DNA of 64,000 bases from Acanthaster planci (Eukaryota; Echinodermata; Asteroidea; Valvatida; Acanthasteridae): NCBI RefSeq assembly GCF_001949145.1, contig NW_019091403.1, positions 1,001,850 to 1,065,849 of the forward strand, given 5' to 3'. The position numbers were made by a program, and so were the translations under genes. The notes under the pieces are model-generated. The model was not told the origin of the DNA and ran no database searches. It saw nothing but the letters and a program-made list of their open reading frames with translations. Of this stretch, positions 43,101 through 50,940 are shown in pieces (position 1 is the first letter of the stretch; each line of letters opens with the position of its first letter).

Positions 43101-46100
43101 GCACAGTACTGGATTTTGGAGAACCAGGAAAAGTTACAGTAATAATGAATATGAATGGCATTATTGTGTTGGGTTTGCAGTCATAATTATTATGTTTACT
43201 GTTTGTTTTAGCTGTGGTTGGAATTATGAGCAAGGAGTGATCACCCTTAAGGGGCGGGGCAATATAGAATTCTGGAGGGGTAGCCTCTATCCTTACCAAT
43301 TCTTACTACTGTTCTTGCTAGGATACCAATTAAGATGTTGACTTGTTTATGAGCTACTGCTTTTTACTGGTTCAAGGTTCCCGCACAATGCAATGTTTAC
43401 GATTTAGGGGTTAGGCTCCACTAACCAGTTGCATTATTGTGGTCACTCCCTCTAATATCCCCTGTCAGGGATGGTGATAATGACCCAGGGGGTCTGCGGT
43501 CAAGTTATACTGACCACCAGCCATCCCATGGACCAGGACATCTTTCATCAGGAATAAAAGGGCCTGGAATGGGCCCGATAAGTGGGGCCAATGATGGTGC
43601 TCACACAAGGCAGGGCATTGTCATCTGTGTTCTACTGAATTTGGATCAGCAGATTTGATAAACAGTTGTTAAGACTGTCAACAAATAACAGCACTTGGAA
43701 ATGTATCCAGCCACCTGCACTTGTATAAAAGAATGGGGCAGATTCTAGAGATGAATACATCAGAGTAAAAGGTGACACAAGATCTCCGTATAAATCAGAG
43801 TTTCAATCCTTTTATTATAATTAAACATAACTGGACTCCAATGTTACTTTATTGGTACAGGAGCCCACATATGTACATGTGCGTGTAATGTTTCACTCCC
43901 ATATATAATTTTCACACATATGAAGTATTATATTGCATCTTAATGCTAGTGGGCCCATTTAGTAGTACACTGAACAAACGATTAAGTTTCCATAATGAAC
44001 CGGCTAATGCAATGTTGGTGGATATTTTCCAAATTCCCACCAGATTGCCGAACATGTTTCCATTATGCCATGCAGCAAGAGCAAGGATAAAGGAGGGATA
44101 TACAGTCCTTGGAACCTTACAGAATACCTTGTTATAATAGTTACCGGTACCTCGTGTTATCAGTTATGGAAACCAAAGAAAAACAAAGACTTGGAACCTA
44201 AAATTGTCCTTGTGTGATAAATATGACCTTGTATTAAAACCCTCAGAGCCCCAACGCCAAAAAAAGAGGGACCTTTTCTCCACGTGGAACAAACCATCAC
44301 CACATCATTTCTCGGAGTTCGTGGTCATGCCAATGCATTACTCAGGTCTCCTCTCTAACTACATTTCATTACGCTGCTGTGGAAACTTGGACATTTGTAG
44401 CCGAGCCTCCAAAATAACTTCGAGCAGCGAGGTTGATGTTTTTTACTACCAGGTCATTTCAGGGAGATACTGATCTTTCACAAATTCTTACTCTACAGTG
44501 GTTAGGGTCTGGCCAATGGGAATCTACAGGCTCATGGTGTATGCCTGGGGTGAAAGAGGACTACCTGAAGTCTTTGCCAAATTGGCCCGTTGGAAAATAG
44601 TTCTGACCATGTTAGGTAATATGTGGATACTCTCATCACCGGGTAGGGTTGGTTGTCATCAGTGTTCTTCTTATTTGTGTTTGACCGTATACAGTGTAGA
44701 TGTATACCAGTTATTTTAAGTTAACGCAGTAAGGAATTCCACATGCCAATTTCTTGTTCTGATGAAACAAAAGAGGAAAAATGAACTAAGAGGCCTGGGG
44801 TTCACTTCCATGTAAAATTCCCAGCAGAATTGTTAGCAAGGGGCTTAGATGTGTCTATGGAAATGTAAATGCATACCAAAGGTACATGTACCTGGTACAT
44901 ATATAGGAACAGCGTTCCCAGTGTCCAAATAATTCCAGCCCCCTTTTGTCAGTGGGTTTTAAAAATGAGACGTTGTCATCACGTCTCTCTCCTCACAAAT
45001 CAGCATTCTCTGGGAGGGGGATCACCTTTGCTTACTCTGATATATGACATACAAAACTATCTGTTCTCAAATAAACATGACCTGAATGGATACTCTTCTC
45101 AGTAGCAGTAATCCAAACTCCCAGTCCCAGGGTCTCTTTGTAAGGGCTTCAGCTGGGATGGACAAAGATGGAAATTAACAACTTCAGGAATGAATGACTT
45201 CTGTGAGACTTCTTTCAGACAATGCATTATGTTTCAAAGTGGCAACGGTGTCACATATCCGTAGGGCCTACACAAATCGTTGAGAATGAGCCGGTCACTT
45301 GTTACAGAATGCTCTTCCCAGGTGGAAAGGCCGTATACAACTCTAAAATATCTTTCCACTTGAATTTCTGCAACATTACAAGCTTAAGACATGCCACTTG
45401 ATCTCAAGTCATTAAAGGCGAGATGGTTCCATGGAAAAAACAAACACAGAGCATGAGACTCTGGGGTCATGGAGAGAGGGCATTGCCAAGGGTCTAAGGT
45501 TAAGTGTTTTCCAAGGAACAGCAATGATTAACTTTAAGTCTTGATAAACTTGAAAGGGACACTTCTACAACTTTATAGAAATTGTATGGACAGAATTGGA
45601 AGCAATGGGTGGATGGTTAGAAAAAGTGATGGGAAAAAACTTGTGATCTTGTAATTACGGGGCTAATGATTATAATGTAATAATGCAAAACGTGTGTGGT
45701 GGTACAGACTCAATTGTGCAGCGCAACATACTGGTACATGTACATGGACTTCCTCCATCAAGATCTCAGTGCAGGAGAACCATTACCTGACTTGGCAAGA
45801 AAATGTTCTTGAACATTGGCCAGGCAGTTTGTTTGTGCTGGCCAGAGTCCCAAGGACTTCTAGAAAGTCCTGACTCCCTGCTGAAGAGAAAGGGACCAGC
45901 CCTGGCAAATGCTACCGAACATCACGGAAATGACAGGCAGAACTATCAAGCTGGCTAGTGACAGAGTGTACAAAGATTTTTGAAGTTTCTAAGAAAGGGG
46001 GAAATTCAATTGCCCTGCATTAAAAGACAATTGCCACTCACTCAATTATCTACCGTACTCCCTTTTATTCACCAGTTTAAAGAAATAAAGAACTTGCAAT

Positions 46101-49100
46101 TTAAAAATGTTTCCCATCGGCATTTTTATGCTGTGCATTTGCATACATTTTGGGCTTTGACTGCAAACAACATTTACATGTCTGTTGATTTCTAATCATC
46201 TCTACCCTATTTCATTCCAGATAACACAGCATTTTCTTTATTTGCCACACTCAAGATGCACAATACCACACAACCCTCATCATTGTCATAAGGACCTACT
46301 CAGTTGAAGTGATGACCCATTACTGCTGAAACAGTGTCTACAGGAAGATGTTGGTGGAACTTTGTTGTTTAATGGAGATTACAGATCAGGCGAGACAGCT
46401 TTTCACACAACATTTTATCACAGCTGTGAGATTTTGTGGCATGTGACAGGGGTAGTCAAACACTCCAAAATCACTTCCCGAAGGTAAGATTCAGTGAAAC
46501 AATGAAGAGTGATCTCACATTGTGAAGAGGGTCTGAATTGGTGGGCTGGAAGTTTCAACAATGAACTCTGCCTTCGAAATGTCATCCCTCAATCCAATGT
46601 CACTGCTGGATGACTGTAACTTTGCAATTGTAGGCAAAGGGTGTCAATCTGGTCACTCTGACAGTTACAATCTCTCTCTTGGAAGAATGGCAGGACGGGG
46701 GAGGACAGAGGATTGAGTGCATTGCATCAATCAGTACAAAGAAATGATGCAAGATCTTAGTGAGGCCTCTGGACTCTGGCACATGACCGAGTCCCACAAA
46801 TTATCACAAATGATAAATTTTGAAGAATTACTTTGGAGGTAATTATTGGACTTACATCATGCTCTGTATTTCTGCAGCAAAACTGACCCTCTGTGTAGAC
46901 ACCTTAGCACTGCTACCTCCTGTACTCTGCTGGGGGACGGTATCAGGACTAGCTGCTGGTGGTGTCTGACCACTCTGCCAAATCAAAAACGGAACAATTC
47001 CTCATTCTAACAGTCCTGAATTCTATGATTTCAATGCACTTTTTCAAGTTTCGAGTGTAAAGGACTCAAACTCTCCCACTTTTAAAATCAGCTAGTTTGT
47101 TTTTTCAAAAAAGCAAGGTCATTCAGGAACAAAACACACGTGTGAGTCCTGTAGGGCCGTGAGCTGATACGGTAGAATTCCTTTGGGGCATGCGCAGTTG
47201 GAATACCAAACTGGAACATTGCAATTTATTATTTCAGTCATCAAATAGTTGTTTTAAAAAAAAATTGTGCCGAATTTTGTGTTTTACACTGAATGGTTTT
47301 AAGAGTCTTCACTACCGAATGGAAATTCAGAGCAACCAACAGTAGCGTATACAAAAATTGAGACCCTTAACTAATCACTTCTAATACCAGCAAATTCACT
47401 TTTTTTCCCAGATAAAGCTTGAACCTTTTCCCAGTTGAACATATGTAGACCTATGCTCTCTTCTTAACAGACTAATCCTCAATGAGATGGGGGGTTGGTA
47501 GCATCGTTCTCTCTCCACATTTATTCCAGTATCGTCCCTATGAGGTTTTTTTTTTCATGTACTGAACCTTGGGTTTTTTTCACTGACATCTTGCAGTCAT
47601 TTTGACACCAATTTTTCGAAAACTGATTGGCCATTTTAATGCAATGTTCATTTTTCCAAGACAACTATTCGGCAAAAAAAACATACTTTTTCACTGCATG
47701 CTCAATGTATGCGAGTCGACATGCATTTGAGGTCACAAATTTCAAATGACCACAACAATATCAAAACCCTATGTCACATTACTCATAAGTGTCTTTACAT
47801 GCGTGCTAAGTTTCAAAAGAGTTCCATATACAGAAAACACTAGATGTCTCTGTGAACAACTTATGAAACTTGTCTGAAAAAGTGTTTTCTGAATGACCAA
47901 ACTTAGCATACATGTAAAGACATAGGTTCTAGACACACAAGAGAAGTGACATTGAGTTCTTGAAGTAAGTCCACTTTGCAAAAGCTGTTCATTTTGACTT
48001 TGCAATGAACTTGCTATCAAAATGCATTTAAGTTGGATTGGATACTTTCTCCATTAGTAAAAACGGCAGTGAGTAGAAACAAACCTGCCAAGGCAAAAAA
48101 CCCCTAAAACCGCATGAAATGTGTGCTAGTCATGAGGGGCTGCAGTGAATCGGACATCTGTCGTGATGTCATCAGCCATGTCGGCCAGCCATTCTTGTGG
48201 TCGAGATGACGTAAATGAGTCTTGATTCTTCTCTCTGATTGGTCAATTGGTGACTATTCCATATATTACACTTGAAACTCAATGGAGCAAAATAGTGTTG
48301 CGGTCTCAGGGGAAAATCTGAATTAGGCCTATTGACTAAACTCTTAACCTTTATATCAGACTAATCTGAGTAACTTGGACCCTACAAATCGCGTAAGCAC
48401 CACAATGTTCATTGTACAGTTTCGATTTAATCACAACTACTGGACATACGACACTCAGGAATCAGTCGTCAGTGCGCGTGTGCTGACACGGCATACTTTT
48501 TTGTGAATGGTTCGCTAGAGGCAGGTGTGCCGTGATGTCGTCTCACGGACATTACCATACAGTTCAAATCATTATTTGAACAAGAGGGTGACATTACGCT
48601 CGACGACACTACGATTTCTGACTTGAAGAGGAAATTTCTCTTTTCTTCCCAAATGTGAGTAAACCTTATCATCATTATTGGAATCTCTGATTCTCACTTG
48701 ATGCTAAGCTGGGTGCAGTAGACAGTTTAAGGACCATTTTGGAGGTGAATTTGGAGGATTTTGATTTGGGATACCAGCTATTTTAAGTGAAATGAATTAA
48801 TGGAAGCAAAAGCCTATGGAAGGTACTTGGACCCTACTATCGCCCGACCATGTCCAAATGTTTTTAAAAAGGCGATTTGTAGAGTTGGACTAACAATGCA
48901 CCTGTAAACAGGGCCCAACGAATACTCCTCCGTCGTATACTGGGCCCTGTCCCGATTCATAGGGATTTCTTTCGAAAAATTTTATCCGGGATATCCCGGG
49001 CCATCCACTTGATTTTATGAGCTGAAATTGCACTGTATGACTACTTATGGGGTAAACTTTCCGCTAGGTTGCTAATTGCAGAAAACTTGCCTTTTCCTCA

Positions 49101-50174
49101 TTTGGAGGAAAAAATGTTGCCTTTTTCTTGCCGTTTTCCCACTCTGACTTGTACATTACACAGACTCCTTTGTGTAGTTAAATAAAGGTAGTCTGTCATG
49201 TCTGTATGAGAGCCTGTCTAGTTTGCACCCAGACTTCAGCAATTATGAATTTTGTTCAGATCTGTGAGAGTACCTGTTGATCTAAGTACTCGTGGAAAAT
49301 CACAGCTGTTTTGTGTCAGAGCTGAAATGTGTGCCATGCCCTTGGCTGGTTCCCTGTCCAGTCACACACGGGTGTACTAATCAGCATCAACACATCGTCA
49401 ACACGCGTCAACACATTGACAGTAATGTCAACACACCGTCAACACTTCCAGAATGCATAGAAAACAGACGTACCGAACTGTAATGTATACACTTAGGAAT
49501 AATTTCTATTTAATCGAGTTTACATTTTACTACATTTCAAGGGAGTTTTTTCACGCTAAAAATTTGTCTCTGAGCAGCGCCACCATTCCCCGCCATCTTG
49601 CCTTCTCACGGCGTTTGTGTTGACACGTGTTGACGTTGTGTTGACATTAATTGGTACGACCAGTCACACACTGCTTGCGGCAGTCATTGGTAGAGCGGCT
49701 CTCCATGACGTGAAACGAAAGTGACAAAATAGCGGTCAGGTTTGGGCAAGTGGGGCAAAATTTGTAAACGGCAAAAAAAGGCAACATGTTTACGGGTCTA
49801 GACTAACAATAACATCAAACATGCCTAGTATTTATGCAATGTGAATATCTCTCACCATGACCATGCCTGCACTGTACCAAAAAAGGTTTGTTATTTCTAT
49901 CATAATGCAGCAAAAAATGAGGAAAACATGCAAACCCTGTACAACGTGAATGGAGATTTGCCCCTTTGCCCAGACGTGAGTGCAATTTCCTCCGATCCAA
50001 CCGCGAGAATTATTGTCACTCTTGTCAGCATTGTCATGATTTTCCGGGGGGGGAAAATGAAACCTAAAACTTCAACTTAAATGTGGCACGTACCTTTGGT
50101 TCTACAGCAGCCCCTGATGCTGGAGACTCTTTACTTTTTTCAGTCTTCTTTTGTTTCACCTTTGGCTTCGTCAT
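1069..50174 (-). CDS. SUPT3H: SUPT3H (SPT3 homologue, SAGA subunit), eight-exon gene
   Basis: Coding exons are 50174-50094, 46974-46856, 8938-8854, 3921-3723, 3029-2826, 2489-2377, 2135-1782 and 1191-1069. They join in phase to 1278 nt, giving 425 residues plus TAA; the human protein is about 400. SPT3 is a nuclear subunit of SAGA that contacts TBP and is built from two histone folds, a TAF13-like N-terminal one and a TAF11-like C-terminal one. Seen here: the lead-in [17 protein letters not shown] (about 55-71), histone fold 1 (about 68-145, with [20 protein letters not shown]), the conserved [15 protein letters not shown] and [16 protein letters not shown] region (about 170-215), and [20 protein letters not shown] (232 on) leading into fold 2, which ends near [15 protein letters not shown] Ser/Pro/Gly-rich insertion of about 120 residues splits fold 2. 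Intron 2 is 37.9 kb. The gene runs divergently from the Runx exon at 56031. Identity rests on remembered vertebrate SPT3 sequence. Confidence 0.95.
1192..1781 (-). other. SUPT3H: SUPT3H intron 7
   Basis: This 590-bp intron begins GTGAGA at 1781 and ends CTCAACAG at 1192. I see nothing else distinctive in it. Confidence 0.75.
1782..2135 (-). CDS. SUPT3H: SUPT3H exon 7 with enlarged Ser/Pro/Gly loop
   Basis: The exon has 354 nt (118 codons), phase 0 on both sides, between acceptor GCTTTACAG and donor GTGAGA. The first 12 residues, [12 protein letters not shown], match vertebrate LVDLALLVRQDM in histone fold 2. The other 106 residues are low complexity, rich in Ser, Pro and Gly ([20 protein letters not shown]), and end in the basic run [10 protein letters not shown]. 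That run could be a nuclear localisation signal. Vertebrate SPT3 has only about 40 residues between the corresponding helices. Confidence 0.9.
2272..2332 (+). repeat. Intronic duplication, copy in intron 6
   Basis: This segment of about 60 bp, containing AAGTTAGGGCAAAGGAAA and GAAACAAATGTTGGTAAAAT, recurs nearly unchanged at 2714-2771 in intron 5. The two copies have the same orientation and flank exon 6. Confidence 0.8.
2377..2489 (-). CDS. SUPT3H: SUPT3H exon 6 (start of histone fold 2)
   Basis: The exon has 113 nt between acceptor TCTCCACAG and donor GTTCGT, phase 1 in and phase 0 out. It encodes [19 protein letters not shown], then [18 protein letters not shown]. It is collinear with vertebrate KKASKFRDWLDCSSMEIKP and begins the TAF11-like second fold. 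The donor GTTCGT is weak but gives the only in-phase junction to exon 7. Confidence 0.94.
2714..2771 (+). repeat. Intronic duplication, copy in intron 5
   Basis: This is the second copy of the 2272-2332 segment, with a few substitutions. It points to a local duplication or two insertions of one short repeat. Confidence 0.8.
2826..3029 (-). CDS. SUPT3H: SUPT3H exon 5 (linker between histone folds)
   Basis: The exon has 204 nt between acceptor CTTCCACAG and donor GTGAGT, phase 1 in and phase 1 out. It encodes [20 protein letters not shown], the acidic [20 protein letters not shown], and a segment ending [10 protein letters not shown]. Vertebrate SPT3 has the collinear segments RQKIAQDFLNSIDQTGELL and MERAERQTRIMDS, so this conserved linker is assigned with confidence. 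Confidence 0.95.
3394..3460 (+). promoter_or_regulatory. Phased array of four RUNX-core motifs
   Basis: ACCACA (complement TGTGGT, the RUNX core) occurs at 3394-3399, 3414-3419, 3435-3440 and 3455-3460, with steps of 20, 21 and 20 bp, about two helical turns. The array lies in SUPT3H intron 4. The surrounding bases form a degenerate repeat of about 20 bp (TCACCACAA), so it may have arisen by slippage. Binding is inferred from the motif only. Confidence 0.5.
3723..3921 (-). CDS. SUPT3H: SUPT3H exon 4 (histone fold 1, core)
   Basis: The exon has 199 nt, phase 0 in and phase 1 out, with acceptor CATTTGCAG and donor GTAGGA. It encodes [20 protein letters not shown], then [19 protein letters not shown] and an acidic tail [11 protein letters not shown]. 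The order helix, IxxEDxxFLMR and KLRRLL is the most recognisable SPT3 signature. The stretch after MGT is more acidic than the vertebrate one and poorly conserved. Confidence 0.96.
6070..6240 (+). pseudogene. Possible decayed tyrosine-recombinase (Crypton/DIRS-like) fragment
   Basis: One frame reads [17 protein letters not shown] before breaking. A neighbouring frame continues SINTIHLGF, and the third frame gives [10 protein letters not shown]. Together they resemble the YLxFLSRLGxxPSTINxxLxxVRxxH pattern in the core-binding region of tyrosine recombinases of mobile elements. At least two frame breaks and stops show that it is dead. The recognition is by eye over a short stretch, so it remains tentative. 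Confidence 0.35.
6853..6864 (-). promoter_or_regulatory. YY1-type motif in SUPT3H intron 3
   Basis: The minus strand reads CAACATGGCGGC, matching the YY1 consensus AANATGGCGGC. The flanking TGGACGCCGCCAT is the same as at the SUPT3H promoter motif near 50230. No transcript can be assigned to it. Confidence 0.35.
8854..8938 (-). CDS. SUPT3H: SUPT3H exon 3 (first half of histone fold 1)
   Basis: The exon has 85 nt between an acceptor ending CATCGGCAG and the donor GTAAAC. It encodes [20 protein letters not shown] followed by LRQQLISL. This corresponds to vertebrate [20 protein letters not shown], the first helix of the TAF13-like histone fold. It joins exon 4 in phase 0 to read ISLLQRAADV, collinear with vertebrate INLLQQAAEV. 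Confidence 0.95.
9674..9793. repeat. Facing C-rich and G-rich tracts
   Basis: C runs at 9674-9712 are followed by G runs at 9769-9793, with partial inverted similarity. Each could form a quadruplex (one on either strand), or the two could pair. Confidence 0.5.
13385..13620 (+). mobile_element. Possible tRNA-derived SINE fragment
   Basis: AAGTTCAAATCC (near 13433-13444) resembles a tRNA B-box and T-loop. It is followed by a body of about 150 bp without coding features. No clear A-box or terminal tail was found, so this is only a suggestion. A similar weak B-box (GGTTTGAGTCTC, minus strand) lies near 14050-14080. Confidence 0.3.
19205..19673. mobile_element. Tc1/mariner-type MITE
   Basis: This 469-bp element is flanked by TA on both sides (19203-19204 and 19674-19675). 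Its imperfect inverted ends are CAGTTGGGGCAAAAGGTTTA at the left and, read inward, CGGCTGGGGCAAAAAAGTTG at the right, both followed by GGTAGAA. The CAGT start, the TA target and the TTTACA-like end are typical of Tc1-like elements. It encodes no transposase. Confidence 0.72.
21617..21692 (-). repeat. Dispersed repeat, copy A
   Basis: The minus strand carries GTGAATGGAGAGTTGCCCC and TTTGCCCAGACATGAGTGCA, closely matching the plus strand at 49938-50011. It directly adjoins the foldback element that starts at 21694. Confidence 0.75.
21694..22009. mobile_element. 316-bp foldback element
   Basis: The two halves are inverted copies along nearly their whole length. The left arm contains TTCTGTTCATGCCAAGATGC and GGAATGTAGATTGC; the right arm has their complements. 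The centre (about 21836-21876) has three tandem copies of a 13-bp unit, GTGGCCACTGTTT. No coding capacity and no clear target duplication were seen. Confidence 0.8.
24584..24761 (+). mobile_element. Palindromic MITE, copy 1
   Basis: The arms are inverted: TTCACAATAGCGTGCACC at the left pairs with GGCGCACTATAGTGAA at the right. Both then continue into CTCCAAGAGTTTGCA and a GGCCAA box. The ends differ (CGTTTCAC against CAATTCAC), which fixes an orientation. Copy 2 at 50767-50940 is in the opposite orientation. Confidence 0.82.
24813..24890 (+). repeat. 39-bp tandem duplication
   Basis: Units 24813-24851 and 24852-24890 differ by about one base. Each holds ACATGTCTGGTGGCTGCAGT preceded by a CATGTAC palindrome run. 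Confidence 0.9.
27145..27530 (+). repeat. Degenerate minisatellite, period about 70 bp
   Basis: There are about five copies of a unit containing GGCCACACTGGCCTAATTGG, a TTCTACAA stretch, GTGGCCACAGTGGCAGG and TTCAGCAGTAATTCTAAG. Successive units start near 27247, 27320, 27388 and 27457. The repeated TTGGCC and TGGCA half-sites resemble NF-I sites. Confidence 0.85.
28586..28827. mobile_element. MITE with GGGCCCAATTTCA ends
   Basis: The inverted ends are GGACCCAATTTCACGGTGCT at the left and, read inward, GGGCCCAATTTCATGGTGCT at the right, over about 26 bp. The interior carries repeated TGCGCTAACC and GGTAAG motifs and no coding capacity. From memory, ends of this type are common in marine invertebrate genomes. 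Confidence 0.75.
30539..30562. repeat. Perfect 9-bp inverted repeat
   Basis: CTCATGAAA and TTTCATGAG are separated by six bases. No function is assigned. Confidence 0.6.
31459..31474. repeat. 16-bp perfect palindrome with E-box
   Basis: GCAGCACATGTGCTGC is fully self-complementary and centred on CACATGTG, an E-box-type core. Confidence 0.7.
32238..32262. repeat. Perfect 9-bp hairpin
   Basis: GCTTAGCAT and ATGCTAAGC are separated by seven bases. It is possibly a relic of the GGGCCCAATTTCA-type elements, which often carry GCTTAGCA. Confidence 0.6.
33701..33967 (+). CDS. Unrecognised exon-like frame inside SUPT3H intron 2
   Basis: A good acceptor (TTTACTTTTTTTCACTAG) ends at 33700 and is followed at once by 88 open codons and a TGA. 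The product starts [20 protein letters not shown] and ends [20 protein letters not shown] plus four residues. It is helical and charged, with a coiled-coil-like [11 protein letters not shown] stretch. I recognise no family. If real, it is the 3' exon of a nested gene on the opposite strand to SUPT3H, but I found no convincing upstream exon and no poly(A) signal. It could also be a retrocopy fragment or chance. Confidence 0.35.
   Translation, partial: TDLVSLLIQSPMRIFNHLTDWPRCGAFQEAAGTLEEKISEAKADTALPSSWTRVVNFMSGYRKDMQLLVQHDNKLQVLTKDLLLHTKA
46856..46974 (-). CDS. SUPT3H: SUPT3H exon 2
   Basis: The exon has 119 nt, phase 0 in and phase 2 out, between the acceptor TTTGGCAG and the donor GTAAGT. 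It encodes a Ser/Thr/Pro/Gln-rich stretch beginning [11 protein letters not shown] and then [11 protein letters not shown]. The latter matches the vertebrate SISFATELQSMM segment that immediately precedes histone fold 1. The split Met codon (AT|G) is completed by exon 3. Confidence 0.9.
47790..47922. mobile_element. Small foldback element
   Basis: The left arm GTCTTTACATGCGTGCTAAG and the right arm, read inward as GTCTTTACATGTATGCTAAG, continue into shared CAGAAAACAC. The element is 133 bp and non-coding, with no clear target duplication. Confidence 0.7.
49370..49659. mobile_element. 290-bp element with long TIRs, phased subterminal repeats and 12-bp flanking duplication
   Basis: The direct repeat CCAGTCACACAC flanks it exactly at 49358-49369 and 49660-49671. 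The ends are inverted over about 40 bp. The left arm carries GTCAACAC at 49396, 49406, 49426 and 49437; the right arm carries the complement GTGTTGAC at 49617, 49627 and 49638, mostly 10-11 bp apart. The long TIRs and 12-bp duplication would be unusual for hAT (8 bp) and closer to Mutator-like elements (9-11 bp). It is non-coding. It lies about 0.5 kb inside SUPT3H from the start codon and carries a YY1-type AAGATGGCG (49591-49599, minus). Confidence 0.78.
49938..50011 (+). repeat. Dispersed repeat, copy B
   Basis: GTGAATGGAGATTTGCCCC and TTTGCCCAGACGTGAGTGCA match copy A at 21617-21692 (opposite strand) with few differences. Confidence 0.75.
50094..50174 (-). CDS. SUPT3H: SUPT3H exon 1 (start codon exon)
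   Basis: This exon has 27 codons starting [18 protein letters not shown], a lysine-rich, probably unstructured tail. The ATG at 50174-50172 sits in GTCACCATGA, a strong initiation context. The exon ends in AAG followed by the donor GTACGT, phase 0, matching the phase-0 start of exon 2. The sequence just upstream (CTTATTTTAACAG) looks like a splice acceptor, so the ATG may lie in a second, spliced exon behind a short 5' leader. Confidence 0.85.
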
Positions 50175-50231
50175 GGTGACAAATTTCTGTTAAAATAAGC
50201 CCGAGAGAGTGTATCTTAAAGTCTCCTGGAC

Positions 50232-50243
50232 GCCGCCATTTTG
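50232..50243 (-). promoter_or_regulatory. SUPT3H: YY1-type promoter motif of SUPT3H
   Basis: The minus strand reads CAAAATGGCGGC, a full match to the YY1 consensus, 58-69 bp upstream of the SUPT3H start codon. Such motifs often lie at or just downstream of the start site of TATA-less housekeeping promoters. The ATG inside it would open an eight-codon upstream frame ending TAA at 50216 if transcription starts above it. Confidence 0.65.
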
Positions 50244-50766
50244 AGCAAGTGCGCGAGTTGTTTATTACCTACTCGACGACTGTTTTGTGTCTACACGTCA
50301 CTAGCATAATATGTAAAGCGTGAACTATACATGTACTTCAGCGGACCTGGTCGCGCGGCTTTCTTCACATCCTGGCCCTTTTTGTAGAACAGTTTGAGGA
50401 ATTAGGTCACACTGCAAAGTAACACCCTGTGATGTGGTCATGGCATAATACTAAAAAGAGTTGATTTTAACACAACAGATTTGGCAGTGCAAATTCATGC
50501 CGCAATCCCCTCCCCCCGTTTGTCATACACAAAACTGGCGAATAACAAAGTGAAATGCTTAATGCCTGTGCCATATAACTTCGCCAGTATCAGCGTGAGA
50601 GTTCCCATGCAGGCTCCCCATAGCCCCCCCAACAAATCCAACCTGCTAGAGCTAACATTTCCAGCATTTCTCACAAAACGTTCCTCCGATTTCCAAAATT
50701 TCCAACTCTTTTCCAGAATGTTCAGAAATTCGAGCAAGGGGCTTTCAAATCCATGTCTTTCTCTAA

Positions 50767-50940
50767 ATACGAACAATTCACAATAGTGCACCTCCAAGAG
50801 TTTGCAACGTGTTAGCCAATCAGAACATGCGAAAATTGTCGACCCTTTCCAAACGTGCAATGGGTCGACAAATTTCGCGCATTGTGATTGGCCAACGCAT
50901 TGCAAACTCTTGGAGGCGCACTATTGTGAAACGCCCGTAT
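50767..50940 (-). mobile_element. Palindromic MITE, copy 2
   Basis: This is the same family as 24584-24761 but inverted. The left end is ATACGAACAATTCACAATAG; the right end, read inward, is ATACGGGCGTTTCACAATAG. Both arms carry CTCCAAGAGTTTGCAA and a CCAAT-type box (GCCAATCA). It lies about 0.6 kb upstream of the SUPT3H start codon. Confidence 0.82.

Larger units (their letters stand above)
8939..46855 (-). other. SUPT3H: SUPT3H intron 2 (37.9 kb)
   Basis: It begins GTAAGT at 46855 and ends CATCGGCAG at 8939. It holds several non-coding foldback elements (19205, 21694, 24584, 28586), a minisatellite (27145) and one exon-like frame (33701). The sub-regions 8.94-19.2, 28.8-33.7 and 34-46.8 kb show only short open frames, simple repeats and ACATGTAC-type palindromes. 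Its length and its place beside Runx make it a candidate regulatory landscape. Confidence 0.85.
46975..50093 (-). other. SUPT3H: SUPT3H intron 1 (3.1 kb)
   Basis: It begins GTACGT at 50093 and ends TTTGGCAG at 46975. It contains a foldback element (47790-47922), a 290-bp inverted-repeat element (49370-49659) and one dispersed repeat copy (49938-50011). CRE/ATF-like TGATGTCATC and GATGACGTAA occur near 48.15-48.21 kb. I see no other genes. Confidence 0.75.

Noticed and set aside
50341-50360. Reading the intergenic region as containing a third gene
   Set aside because: No run of exons with compatible splice phases or recognisable protein was found between 50.2 and 56.0 kb.
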